This document shows, piece by piece, positions 14,922 through 23,261 of a DNA stretch of 23,587 nt. The notes under the pieces were generated by a model that worked only from the letters and a program-made list of their open reading frames with translations, made no database searches and had not been told where the DNA came from. How positions within the stretch are numbered: the first letter of the stretch is position 1; each line of letters starts with the position of its first letter. This DNA comes from CAZBUB01 sp964494985 (lineage in GTDB: Bacteria > Desulfobacterota > Desulfovibrionia > Desulfovibrionales > Desulfothermaceae). The stretch covers positions 1-23,587 of the forward strand of contig CAZBUB010000038.1 of NCBI GenBank assembly GCA_964494985.1, given 5' to 3'. Position numbers and translations under genes: made by a program.

Positions 14922-16412
14922 ATGCACATTTTTTTACTGGCCACAGAGCTCTCCCCTGTGGTCAATGTCGGAGGCATTGCCCAATATATGCATGGCCTGG
15001 CTAGCGCCCTGCAGCAAACGGGCCACCAGGTAAGCGCGGCCCTGCCTGCCTACGCATTTCTGCAGCCAGAACAGGCGCAGTGCCTGCAGCCCAGACTGCA
15101 GATCCCCATGGGTTGCGGCTTTTCAGATGTCTGCCCGGTTTACAGAAAAGAGCTCAGGCTGCAGGAAGACCTGCCTGCCCTGCCTGTTTTCCTGCTGGGG
15201 CAGGACCGGCATTTGCAATCCTGCACCAGGCCTGGGGATATTTATGCCTGGCCCGGGCCTGAGCCCTGGATCAGATTCTGCAGGGCAGTCCAGAGCTTTT
15301 TGCAGCAAGATATCATCAGTCCGGACATAGTGCACTGCCAGGACGCACACACCGCTATGCTGCCTTTTTTTTGCAGCCAGATGCCTTTAGGGGAAGCAGA
15401 CCAGTCCTATCCAGTGCTGCTCACAGTACACAACCTGCTGTACCAGGCCCAGGCTGAGCCTGGCATCCTGGATTATGCAGGTATCCCCAGCCAGCTGTTC
15501 CATCCCGAGCTGCTGGAATTTTTCGGCCGGGCCAACTGCCTCAAGGCAGGGCTGTTGTCTGCAGAAGCTGTGAACACGGTCAGCCCCAGCTACGCCAGGG
15601 AAATCACAGAGAGTGAAGACTTTGGCTTCGGCCTGGCTGGTGTTTTCAGCAAGCTGGACTCCCAGGGCAAGCTCAAGGGTATCTTAAACGGGGTCAGCCG
15701 GGATTATTGGCTGCGCCAGGCTGCCCTGGAGGCCAAGCCCTGGAGCGCAGAAGAAATGCTGCAGGCCAAAGAAGCTGCGAGACATGAATGCTTTCCTGCC
15801 TGGGGCTGGCAGCAGGAGCAAAGACCTATCCTGGGCTTCAGGGGCCGCCTGGATCACCAGAAGGGCCTGGACCTGATTGCTGCAGCCCTGCCCTGGATTC
15901 TGGACAAGGCCCGCTTGATCCTGGTCACCTGGGGAGACCCTGGGGCCAGCCCAGAGCTGCGCCGCACCTGGAGCCTGCTGCAGGAAAAAGCTGCCCAGCA
16001 TCCGGACAGCCTGCTGCTGAACCCTGCAGGCTTGAGCCAACCAGAGGAAAGCGCCAGGCACTATCTGCTTTGCGATTTTATGCTCCTGCCCTCTAGGTAC
16101 GAACCCTGCGGCCTGGTACAGATGGAGTGCCAAGTCCTGGGAGCCCAGCCCATAGCTAGACAGACCGGCGGGCTGGCGGATACAGTTTTTGAAACCCAAG
16201 TAGAAGGCTGCCCCTCGCCCAACGGCTTTGTCTTTCAGAATCTGCAGCCCCAGAGCCTGATTGCTGCTGTGCACAGGGCCCTGGATTCCTATGCCAGCCG
16301 CAAGGAGCATCAACAGCGACTGCAGAACTGCCTGGAGCAGAGAAACGACTGGCGAGACAGGATTCCTGCATACGAAAGCCTCTATAGACAGGCTATGCAG
16401 AACCAGCAGTAG
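14922..16412 (+). CDS. glgA: Glycogen/starch synthase, GT5 family
   Basis: About 496 residues from the ATG at 14922, chosen because GlgA proteins begin right at the HIFLLATELSPV strand; upstream in-frame starts (14853, 14892) add an unrelated basic tail. It transfers glucose from ADP-glucose or UDP-glucose to the non-reducing end of alpha-1,4-glucan in the cytoplasm. Matching motifs: IVHCQDAHTAMLPFF, LTVHNLLYQA, NTVSPSYAREI, GILNGV, GFRGRLDHQKGLDLI, SRYEPCGL and RQTGGLADTV. The N-terminal KxGGL motif, whose Lys contacts the sugar nucleotide in characterised enzymes, reads N-V-G-G-I here, so that Lys is absent. EPCGL and the C-terminal phosphate-binding TGGL are intact. The ribosome-binding site is weak. 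It is followed after 28 bases by a second, GT4-type glycogen synthase. Confidence 0.88.
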   Translation: MHIFLLATELSPVVNVGGIAQYMHGLASALQQTGHQVSAALPAYAFLQPEQAQCLQPRLQIPMGCGFSDVCPVYRKELRLQEDLPALPVFLLGQDRHLQSCTRPGDIYAWPGPEPWIRFCRAVQSFLQQDIISPDIVHCQDAHTAMLPFFCSQMPLGEADQSYPVLLTVHNLLYQAQAEPGILDYAGIPSQLFHPELLEFFGRANCLKAGLLSAEAVNTVSPSYAREITESEDFGFGLAGVFSKLDSQGKLKGILNGVSRDYWLRQAALEAKPWSAEEMLQAKEAARHECFPAWGWQQEQRPILGFRGRLDHQKGLDLIAAALPWILDKARLILVTWGDPGASPELRRTWSLLQEKAAQHPDSLLLNPAGLSQPEESARHYLLCDFMLLPSRYEPCGLVQMECQVLGAQPIARQTGGLADTVFETQVEGCPSPNGFVFQNLQPQSLIAAVHRALDSYASRKEHQQRLQNCLEQRNDWRDRIPAYESLYRQAMQNQQ

Positions 16413-16440
16413 TTTTTTGACCAATACAGAGGCCGAGCTT

Positions 16441-17664
16441 ATGCGCATATCCATCTTGAGCAAGGAATACCCCCCTTATGTCTACGGCGGAGCAGGGGTG
16501 CACGTGCAGTACCTGGTCCGGGAGCTGGCTGCGCTGGCCCGGAATCAGCACCAGCTGGAAGTGCTCTGTTTCGGGGACCAGGATCTCCAGGAAGACAGCC
16601 TGCGAGTACGCGGGATACAGGCGGAATACGATTTCCCGAAAGTGGATCCCAGACACCCCAAGGTCTTCCAGCCTCTGCTGCACAATCTGGTCATGGCCGG
16701 ACGTATTCAGCCACCGGATGTAGTCCACTGCCACACCTGGTACACCCATTTTGCAGGCTGCTTGATCAAGGAGCTCTTCCAGGCTCCCCTGGTGTTGACC
16801 ACCCACTCCCTGGAGCCCCACCGGCCCTGGAAGCAGGATCAGCTGGGCAGCGGCTATCATCTCAGCACCTGGCTGGAAAAAACCGCTTTTCAGCATGCTG
16901 ACAGAGTAATCGCTGTCTCCAAGGCCATGCAGGCTGATGTCCAGGATCTGTACCAGGTACCTGAGAACAGAATCCGCATCATTCCCAATGGTATAGACCC
17001 CCAGGAGTACCAGCCTGCTCAGGATTTGGAGCTGCTTCGCAGATACGGCCTGGATCCAGAGCAGCCCTATATCATTTTTGTAGGCCGCATCACCAGACAA
17101 AAGGGCATCCTGCACCTGGTCAGGTCTATACCTCATCTGGAAAAAGGCGCACAGATCCTGCTTTGTGCCTCCAGCCCGGACACCCCTGAGCTGGAAGAGC
17201 AAATGCGGGACATGCTTGACAAGGCCAGGCAGCAGAGCTCGAACCCCATAATCTGGGTCCAGGACTCTGTACCCAGGCAGGATATAGTCCCCCTCTATTC
17301 CCAGGCAGCTGCCTTTGTCTGCCCTTCTATCTACGAGCCTTTTGGCATCGTGAACCTGGAAGCCATGTCCTGCGCCACGCCTGTGGTAGCCTCCCAGGTA
17401 GGTGGCATCCCTGAAATCCTGGATCATGGCCGCGACGGCTACCTGGTGCCCCTTGAGCCTGTATCCCGGAGCGACGCTGAACCAAAAAATCCTGAAGACT
17501 TCTCCCAGGCCTTGGCCAGGGAAATCAACAAGATCCTGCAGGACCCTGAGCAAGCCAGACAAATGGGCCAGGCAGCCAGGGAAAAGGTCCTGGCCAGGTA
17601 CAGCTGGCAGGCCATTGCCAGGCAGACCTTAGAGTTGTATCAGGAGCTGCAGGCAGGACGGTAG
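16441..17664 (+). CDS. GT4-family glycogen synthase (actinobacterial GlgA/GlgM type)
   Basis: 407 residues. The ATG at 16441 starts MRISILSKEYPPYVYGGAGV, the exact N-terminal style of the Corynebacterium-type glycogen synthase family; AGAGG lies 9 bases upstream. Further signatures: VVHCHTWYTHFAG, TTHSLEPHRPWKQDQLG, HADRVIAVSKAM, FVGRITRQKG, and the retaining-GT4 EX7E motif in EPFGIVNLE. In mycobacteria the homologue GlgM makes maltose-1-phosphate from ADP-glucose and glucose-1-phosphate and can elongate glucan. Which reaction occurs here cannot be read from sequence. It follows glgA closely in the same direction, so the two are probably co-transcribed. No glgC, glgB or glgE is in the window. 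Confidence 0.9.
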   Translation: MRISILSKEYPPYVYGGAGVHVQYLVRELAALARNQHQLEVLCFGDQDLQEDSLRVRGIQAEYDFPKVDPRHPKVFQPLLHNLVMAGRIQPPDVVHCHTWYTHFAGCLIKELFQAPLVLTTHSLEPHRPWKQDQLGSGYHLSTWLEKTAFQHADRVIAVSKAMQADVQDLYQVPENRIRIIPNGIDPQEYQPAQDLELLRRYGLDPEQPYIIFVGRITRQKGILHLVRSIPHLEKGAQILLCASSPDTPELEEQMRDMLDKARQQSSNPIIWVQDSVPRQDIVPLYSQAAAFVCPSIYEPFGIVNLEAMSCATPVVASQVGGIPEILDHGRDGYLVPLEPVSRSDAEPKNPEDFSQALAREINKILQDPEQARQMGQAAREKVLARYSWQAIARQTLELYQELQAGR

Positions 17665-17670
17665 GGGATC

Positions 17671-17775
17671 ATGGGTGTCGATTACGACTACGATTACAAC
17701 GACGATTACCATAGCGATAACGACAGAAGGCTAAATCCCAGGCGCAGTCTTTGCCCCAGTCGCTGTCGATCCTAA
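17671..17775 (+). repeat. Asp/Tyr-codon repeat stretch with a 34-codon open frame
   Basis: Directly after the GT4 synthase stop the DNA runs as degenerate GATTAC/GACTAC/GATAAC units (17678-17727). Read from the ATG at 17671 it would encode MGVDYDYDYNDDYHSDND followed by a basic tail, ending with TAA at 17775. An AGGGG lies 4 bases before the ATG. A second stretch of the same style, in the opposite orientation, is at 22295-22380, which favours a repeat-derived element over a real gene. A translated micropeptide is not excluded. Confidence 0.4.
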
Positions 17776-17782
17776 GGAACCA

Positions 17783-18217
17783 GTGTACTTGCAGCCCAAA
17801 TCCAGCAAAAATAGATGGTCCAGGCAGTGCCTGCTCAACTATATCCTGATCCAGATCCCTTTTGCGCTGTTGTTCTTGTTCCTGTTGCTTTTCCTCCGGG
17901 ACTGGCTGGGCTTCAGCAGCTGGATAGTCTGGGCATTATTCGCTGTCTGGGTGCTCAAGGACACTGTGCTGTTCTTTTTCCTTTGGCCAGCATATGAAAC
18001 CAATAGCGGAGAGGGCAGATACTCCCTTATAGAACAAATCGGCACAGCCAAGAGCCATATCGCCCCAAATGGGCTGGTATTTGTCCAAGGCGAATACTGG
18101 CGGGCCAACCTGGCTCCAGGAGAGCCGGCCATACCCCCTGGTCAGAAGGTCCAGGTTCTGGATCGGCAGGGCCTGGTCCTGATTGTAGGTCAACCGCCAG
18201 CAGCAAACAAGGAGTAA
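17783..18217 (+). CDS. NfeD-like membrane protein
   Basis: 144 residues from a GTG start with TAAGGA 6 bases upstream. Two membrane helices lie at about residues 18-40 and 44-67. The C-terminal cytosolic domain (about 80-140) has the OB-fold signature of NfeD proteins: IGTAKSHIAPNGLVFVQGEYWRAN, then IPPGQKVQVLDRQGLVLIV. Such proteins usually work with SPFH/stomatin partners in membrane domain organisation and quality control. No stomatin or ClpP-class protease gene is adjacent here. The stop lies 7 bases before the start of the MFS transporter gene. Confidence 0.85.
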   Translation: MYLQPKSSKNRWSRQCLLNYILIQIPFALLFLFLLLFLRDWLGFSSWIVWALFAVWVLKDTVLFFFLWPAYETNSGEGRYSLIEQIGTAKSHIAPNGLVFVQGEYWRANLAPGEPAIPPGQKVQVLDRQGLVLIVGQPPAANKE

Positions 18218-18224
18218 CGAACAG

Positions 18225-19517
18225 GTGAGCTCCCCTACTCCACCTCCCCCGCGCACCGCCTGGATCATCTGGGGCCTGGGCGCAATATTCTACCTGATCG
18301 GCTTCTTCCAGCGGGTGGCCCCAGCAGTAATGACCCAAGAGTTGATGCAGGATTTCCAGATCAGCGCTGCCGCCCTGGGCAACCTCTCTGCCTTCTACTT
18401 CTACAGCTACGTGGCCATGCAGATCCCCACCGGAATAATCGCTGACACCTGGGGCCCAAGACGTCTGCTTTCAGCCGGGGCCTTGATCGCAGGCCTGGGC
18501 ACAATACTTTTTGCCTTGGCCCCTGGTTTGGCCCTGGCTAGCCTGGGCAGACTACTGATAGGCGGCTCAGTGGCAGTGGCCTTTGTGGGCCTGCTCAAGC
18601 TGGCCAGCACCTGGTTCCCGCCCAGGCAGTTCGCTATGGTAACCGGCATGGCCCTGTTCTTTGGCATTGTGGGCGCTGTCTCAGCAGGACCGCCTTTGCG
18701 CCTACTCATGGACATCTTCAGCTGGAGGAGCATCATGCTCTGCATGGCTTTGCTCACCTTGGGCATTGGCAGCGTGATCTGGATCTTTGTCCGAGACCGC
18801 CCAACGCACAAGGGCTATACAGAACACCAGCCCCAAACCTTTAATGCTCCAGGCCTCGACTCCCTGCGCCACGTTATCAGCGCAGTAGGCCAGGTATTCA
18901 AAAACCGCAACGCTGCCCTGCTGTTCGTGATCCCTGGCGGAATAGTGGGCTGCACCCTGACCTTCTCCGGTCTCTGGGGCGTGCCCTATCTGAGCTCCCA
19001 GTACGGCATCTCCACAGCCCAGGCCTCTACCTTGACCTCTGCCCTGCTGGTAGCCTGGGCTGCAGGAGGACCAGCATTCGGCTGGTTTTCTGATGTCCTA
19101 GGCAGGCGCAAGCCCCTGTACATCATGGGATCAGCCCTTTGCCTGGCAGGCTGGGGCCTGATCCTCATGGTGCCAATGCTGCCTTTTTTTCTGCTGGTAG
19201 TCATTTTGCTGCTTACAGGTTTCTGCTCCGGCTGCATGGTGGTCAGCTTCGCCTTTGCCAAGGAATCCCTGCCGCCCGGACTGGCAGGCACCGCCTCTGG
19301 AGTAGTCAACATGGGGGTCATGCTGGGGCCTACCCTGCTCCAGCCTGCTGTGGGCTGGGTCCTGGATAAGAAATGGCAAGGGGAGATGGCAGAAGGGGTC
19401 AGGGTCTACAGCCTGCAGGCCTACCAAAGCGGTTTTTCCCTGCTCCTGGCCTGGGCTGCCCTGGCACTGCTCCTGCTGTTTTTTACCCAGGAGACATACT
19501 GCAGACAACAGGCATGA
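18225..19517 (+). CDS. MFS transporter
   Basis: 430 residues, GTG start; AAGGAG overlaps the end of the nfeD-like gene and serves as the ribosome-binding site. Hydrophobicity suggests 12 membrane helices in two halves. The MFS loop motif is visible as GIIADTWGPRRLL after helix 2 and, in the second half, GWFSDVLGRRKPLY. The N-terminus (GFFQRVAPAVMTQELMQDF) and TWFPPRQFAMVTGMALFFG resemble the organic-anion/sugar-phosphate-type branch also annotated as nitrate/nitrite-type MFS, but the substrate cannot be assigned. The stop overlaps a possible murI start as ATGA, implying translational coupling. Confidence 0.88.
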   Translation: MSSPTPPPPRTAWIIWGLGAIFYLIGFFQRVAPAVMTQELMQDFQISAAALGNLSAFYFYSYVAMQIPTGIIADTWGPRRLLSAGALIAGLGTILFALAPGLALASLGRLLIGGSVAVAFVGLLKLASTWFPPRQFAMVTGMALFFGIVGAVSAGPPLRLLMDIFSWRSIMLCMALLTLGIGSVIWIFVRDRPTHKGYTEHQPQTFNAPGLDSLRHVISAVGQVFKNRNAALLFVIPGGIVGCTLTFSGLWGVPYLSSQYGISTAQASTLTSALLVAWAAGGPAFGWFSDVLGRRKPLYIMGSALCLAGWGLILMVPMLPFFLLVVILLLTGFCSGCMVVSFAFAKESLPPGLAGTASGVVNMGVMLGPTLLQPAVGWVLDKKWQGEMAEGVRVYSLQAYQSGFSLLLAWAALALLLLFFTQETYCRQQA

Positions 19518-19555
19518 GGGTTTTCGGTTTGCATGGAAAAAGGACCCCATCCAGA

Positions 19556-20353
19556 ATGATTGGCTCAGCTCAAAGCCCTATCGGCGTTTTTGACTCCGGA
19601 GTGGGAGGCTTGTCTGTACTGCAGGCCATCAGGCAAAGGCTGCCTGCAGAGGACCTTATCTATGTCGCAGACACCGCCCATGTCCCTTATGGCAGCAAGC
19701 CCAGGGAACTTATCCAAAAGCGCTGTCTGAAGCTTGGTGATTTCCTCTGCAGGCAGGGAGCCAAGGCCGTGGTTGTGGCCTGCAATACCGCCACAGCAGC
19801 GGGGATCGAGGGCCTGCGTTCCTGGCTGCAGATCCCGGTTTTGGGCATGGAGCCTGGCATCAAACCTGCGGTAACTGCCTCCAAAAACAAGATCATAGGC
19901 ATCCTGGCCACCCAGGGCACCCTGCAGAGCGACCGCTACCATGACCTGATGCGAAGGTGCAGGCAGGACAGCCAAATATATACCCAGACCTGCTCCGGAC
20001 TGGTGGAGCTGATCGAGCAGGGAGGCTTCCAGGAACCAGAAACCCTGGAGCTTCTCAAGTCCTACATCCAGCCCCTCTTGCAGCAGGGAGCAGACACTCT
20101 GGTCCTGGGCTGCACCCATTACCCCCTGCTCATTGAACAGATCCAGGCCCAGGCGGGTAAAGAAGTGACCATTATTGATACAGGCCATCCCCTGGCCAGG
20201 CACCTGCACAATCGCCTGAGCCGGGCCAATATTCTGGCTCAACGAAAAACCCAAGGCAGGCTGTCCATTTACAGCACAGGCCAAACCCAGGGCTTGCAGG
20301 CCATAGCTGATAGACTGGGCCTGGAGTGTTGGGTCAGGGATATCGAGCTGTAA
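19556..20353 (+). CDS. murI: Glutamate racemase
   Basis: About 265 residues from the ATG at 19556, which gives the usual short lead before IGVFDSGVGG; AAAAAGGA lies about 11 bases upstream. An in-frame ATG at 19514 overlaps the MFS stop (ATGA) and would add 14 residues. It interconverts L- and D-glutamate without cofactor, supplying D-Glu for peptidoglycan. The catalytic cysteine pair is C76 in VACNTATA and C186 in LGCTHYPLL. The N-terminal D13 in FDSG and the VPYGSKP segment are also conserved. It is the last gene of the plus-strand group and converges on ygiQ 94 bases away. Confidence 0.95.
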   Translation: MIGSAQSPIGVFDSGVGGLSVLQAIRQRLPAEDLIYVADTAHVPYGSKPRELIQKRCLKLGDFLCRQGAKAVVVACNTATAAGIEGLRSWLQIPVLGMEPGIKPAVTASKNKIIGILATQGTLQSDRYHDLMRRCRQDSQIYTQTCSGLVELIEQGGFQEPETLELLKSYIQPLLQQGADTLVLGCTHYPLLIEQIQAQAGKEVTIIDTGHPLARHLHNRLSRANILAQRKTQGRLSIYSTGQTQGLQAIADRLGLECWVRDIEL

Positions 20354-20422
20354 AACGTCCCCTGCTTGCCTATTGTTTTGGAGATGACATCAATATCGAC
20401 TGTTCCCTGCTCCCATGCCCCT

Positions 20423-20457
20423 ATTATCCAATTACCCAATCAACGAATCATCCAATC
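20423..20457. repeat. Short degenerate 8-base tandem repeat
   Basis: Four consecutive octamers, ATTATCCA, ATTACCCA, ATCAACGA and ATCATCCA, followed by ATC, lie between murI and ygiQ and run into the last codons of ygiQ. Such CCAATTA-type tracts look like slippage-derived filler. No clear intrinsic terminator is visible between the two convergent genes. Confidence 0.45.
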
Positions 20458-22190
20458 TTGCCCTTCCTGCCCCTGGAGGTTTTGCCGAATAGAACCTCCT
20501 TCTGCCTTTTCTTGCCCTGCAGGCTTTTCTCCTTGCTGACCTGCCTACCGCTCACCGGATCCAAACCGCTGTGATACATGACCGTGGCCCTGGTCCCGGG
20601 CAAAGGAGTGAAGATCTGCACCTGCTCCGGCACAAAATGCAGCCTGGATCTGGCAAAGCGCAGGAAACTCTGCATATCCTCCAGGCTGCAGCCAGGGTGG
20701 GCAGCAATCACGTAGCAGGACAGATACAGTCTTTTGCCCGCCTTAGAGCAGATCTCCTGGAACAGGCGCACAAACTGCTCAGCCTTCTGCGCCGCAGGCT
20801 TATTCATCAGCTCCAGGACATGCTCCTGGCTGTGCTCCGGGGCTATCTTCAGCTGGCCCGAGACATGCCTTTTAACCAATTGCTCCAGGTACTGTCTGCC
20901 AAAACTATGATCCGCCAAGATCAGATCGTAGCGCACCCCGGAGGCCACCTGCACCCTTTTCACTCCTGGCAGGGACTGCAGTTCCTGCAAAAGTCGCATC
21001 TGGGCCTTGTGCCCAGACTTTAACTCTGCGCATACTCCATGGTGTCCGATGCAGGAACGATCCAGGCAAGGCTCCCCCCTGCTCAGCCTTTTACAGCCTG
21101 AAGCATACATATTCGCAGTCGGCCCGCCCACATCCTTAAGCACGCCTTTAAAGCCTGGCCTGGCAGCCAGCCTCCCGGCCTCGCGCAGGATGCTCTGCCT
21201 GCTGCGGCTGATGATTCTCCTGCCCTGGTGCACTGCAATGGAACAAAAGGAGCACTCCCCATAGCAGCCGCGGTGGGTGAGAATCGAATCCTGAATGGTC
21301 TGCAAGGCCTTGATCTCGCCCTGGGCCTTGCAATCCGGATGGGCATCATGCATAAAGGGCAGCTCCTGGATATAATCCAGCTCTGCCCTGCTCATAGGCC
21401 CTGCAGGCGGATGCTGCAAGACACATCTCTTGCCGTGCCATTGGGCCAGTCCCGGACCATGATCCTGCATGGCCCGGACATAGAACTGCCTGAACATTTC
21501 CGCAAAGGCCCTGGGATCCTTTTGCACCTCCTCAAAGGCTGGCAGCCGGAAATACCCTGCAGGCAGCTCCTTGCCCATCTCGCAGGTACCTGGAATGCCC
21601 TGCAGGCCCTGGTCCAGGTGCAGGGACTCAGCGATCTGCAGCACCGCCTTTTCACCCATACCATAGACCAAAAGATCAGCCTTGGCATCCAGGAGTACGC
21701 TGCGTCTGATACTGTCTGTACGCTGGTCGTAATGGGCAACGCGCCGCAGGCTGGCCTCCAGGCCGCCCAGGACAATAGGCGCGGTGTGCTTGAAAAACCT
21801 GCGGATCAGGTTGGTGTAAACGATCAGCGCCCGATCCGGCCGCCTGGTATTTTTGCCCCCGGGGGTAAAGTCGCAGCTCCTGCGGGGCTTGCCCAGGGCG
21901 GTATAGTTGGCCACCTCAGAGTCCACGCAGCCCCCGCTCACCCCCCAGAACAGCCTGGGCTCGCCCAGGGCGCAGATATCCTGGCTGCTGCGCACGTCAG
22001 GCTGGGGGATCAGACCCACGGAAAAGCCCGCATCCTGCAGCACCCTGCCGATCACCGCCACCCCGCAGTACGGGGAGTCGATATAGGCGTCCCCGCTGAC
22101 CAGGATCACATCCGGCCTGGAGATACCCTGTTTTTCCAGCTCAGCCCTGCTGCAGGGCAAGAACAAAGATGGATGCTTACTTGACTTCAT
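20448..22190 (-). CDS. ygiQ: YgiQ-family radical SAM protein
   Basis: About 580 residues from the ATG at 22190, chosen because family members begin shortly before FLPxSRxE (here LFLPCSRAELEKQG). No good ribosome-binding site precedes it, and an in-frame TTG at 22241 would add 17 residues. The N-terminal domain carries ILVSGDAYIDSPYCGVAVIG and IVLGGLEASLRRVAHYD, both hallmarks of YgiQ. The radical SAM cluster is C309-YGE-C313-SF-C316, the CxxxCxxC that holds a [4Fe-4S] cluster and binds S-adenosylmethionine. Later hallmarks: VGGPTANMY, IAPEHSQEHVLELMNKP, YVIAAHPGCSLEDM and QIFTPLPGT. The C-terminus is a basic tail. The biochemical role of this conserved family is not established. It ends close to the convergent murI. 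Confidence 0.93.
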   Translation of the reverse strand: MKSSKHPSLFLPCSRAELEKQGISRPDVILVSGDAYIDSPYCGVAVIGRVLQDAGFSVGLIPQPDVRSSQDICALGEPRLFWGVSGGCVDSEVANYTALGKPRRSCDFTPGGKNTRRPDRALIVYTNLIRRFFKHTAPIVLGGLEASLRRVAHYDQRTDSIRRSVLLDAKADLLVYGMGEKAVLQIAESLHLDQGLQGIPGTCEMGKELPAGYFRLPAFEEVQKDPRAFAEMFRQFYVRAMQDHGPGLAQWHGKRCVLQHPPAGPMSRAELDYIQELPFMHDAHPDCKAQGEIKALQTIQDSILTHRGCYGECSFCSIAVHQGRRIISRSRQSILREAGRLAARPGFKGVLKDVGGPTANMYASGCKRLSRGEPCLDRSCIGHHGVCAELKSGHKAQMRLLQELQSLPGVKRVQVASGVRYDLILADHSFGRQYLEQLVKRHVSGQLKIAPEHSQEHVLELMNKPAAQKAEQFVRLFQEICSKAGKRLYLSCYVIAAHPGCSLEDMQSFLRFARSRLHFVPEQVQIFTPLPGTRATVMYHSGLDPVSGRQVSKEKSLQGKKRQKEVLFGKTSRGRKGKIG

Positions 22191-22586
22191 ATTTTGAAAC
22201 TTTGTATGGGAAACTGGAGCTCCAGCAACAGCTTTCTCCAAAAAGGCCGACCGCCGGTCGCCCTTCTGCCCGTGGTAAGATTGATATCATGAGTATCGAC
22301 AGCCATTGCGACAACGACCACGATTTCGATTTGCTCTGCCCTCCCCTTGCTGTCGTTGTCGCGGTCGTAATCGTAATCGATATATTGACCAATACAGAAG
22401 ACGAGCGGCGTTCGCCTTTTGCGGTGCCGGTTGAAGTTTTTCGTACTTTGTTGTGCCTGTTTAGGGCATGATAGTTCTTTATAATTTGGTGCTTGGAATT
22501 TGGAGCTTTAGAGCCTGGCGATCTTGCTTCAGGATCATAATTTGCTATGTAATGTTCATCAAAGCAGCCCAACTAAGGAGGCAACC
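22191..22586. repeat. Repeat-rich divergent intergenic region
   Basis: This 396-base spacer between ygiQ and the dehalogenase gene contains no credible gene. Features in order: an 11-base perfect inverted repeat GCGACAACGAC (22308-22318) / GTCGTTGTCGC (22352-22362); a TCGTAATCG tract (22365-22380); TTGACCAATACAGA (22385-22398), also present before the GT4 synthase; and a direct repeat of AATTTGG with period 14 (22483, 22497). The frames open here encode only low-complexity Ile/Thr or Asp runs. It resembles a mosaic of dispersed intergenic repeats. The promoter of the dehalogenase must lie in its right part. Confidence 0.5.
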
Positions 22587-23261
22587 ATGTCCCTCACCCT
22601 GGCCTTTGATGTCTACGGCACCCTTATCGACACCCGCGGCGTGCTTCTGGCCCTGCAGGAGCACATTGCAGACCAGGCTTCCGCATTTTCTTCCCTTTGG
22701 CGGGACAAGCAATTGGAATACTCCTTTCGTCGAGGCCTGATGCAGAACTATGTGGACTTCTCCCAGTGCACCGCCCAGGCCCTGGAGTATGCCTGCCTGG
22801 CCTTCGGCCTGGAGCTCTCCCAAGAGCAGAAGCAAAGCCTCTTGGCTGCCTATCGCAGTTTACCCGCCTTTGAAGATGCGGTCCAGGGCCTGCAGAAAGC
22901 CAAGGATGCAGGCATGCGCCTGTTCGCCTTTTCCAACGGCAGCCAGAAGGCTGTGCAGGAGCTTTTGCAAAACGCCGGCCTGGAGCACTACTTCCAGGGT
23001 ATAGTCAGCGTGGAGGAGACCAGGATGTTCAAGCCTTGCCCTGCTGTGTACTGCTACTTCCTGCGCCAGTCCCGGGCCTGGGGCTCAGAGACCTGGCTCA
23101 TTTCAGGCAATCCCTTTGACGTGATCGGCGCGATCTCAGCAGGCCTGCGCGGAGCCTGGGTGCAGCGCTCACCCCAGGCAATATTCGACCCTTGGGAGAT
23201 CCAGCCCACGCTCAGGGTAACCAGCCTGGAGCAGCTGCCGGAGCGCATCCAGCAGACCTAG
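22587..23261 (+). CDS. Type II haloacid dehalogenase (HAD superfamily)
   Basis: 224 residues, usual for L-2-haloacid dehalogenases. The ATG at 22587 has AAGGAGG 6 bases upstream, fixing the start. HAD motifs: nucleophile D8 in FDVYGTLIDT; S116-N117 in AFSNGS; K149 in MFKPCPAVY; D178 in SGNPFDVIGA. The cap region WRDKQLEYSFRRGLMQNYVDF matches type II dehalogenases closely, including the Arg used for halide release. The family hydrolyses L-2-haloacids to D-2-hydroxyacids, but many members dephosphorylate other small molecules, so the natural substrate is uncertain. It is apparently transcribed alone. Confidence 0.9.
   Translation: MSLTLAFDVYGTLIDTRGVLLALQEHIADQASAFSSLWRDKQLEYSFRRGLMQNYVDFSQCTAQALEYACLAFGLELSQEQKQSLLAAYRSLPAFEDAVQGLQKAKDAGMRLFAFSNGSQKAVQELLQNAGLEHYFQGIVSVEETRMFKPCPAVYCYFLRQSRAWGSETWLISGNPFDVIGAISAGLRGAWVQRSPQAIFDPWEIQPTLRVTSLEQLPERIQQT

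Noticed and set aside
16393..17562. 389-codon minus-strand frame opposite the GT4 synthase
   Set aside because: Long only because of base composition; the plus strand encodes a fully recognisable glycosyltransferase.
22169..22572. 100- and 131-codon frames between ygiQ and the dehalogenase gene
   Set aside because: They read through the repeat-rich spacer and give low-complexity Ile/Thr or Asp runs, typical of translated intergenic repeats.
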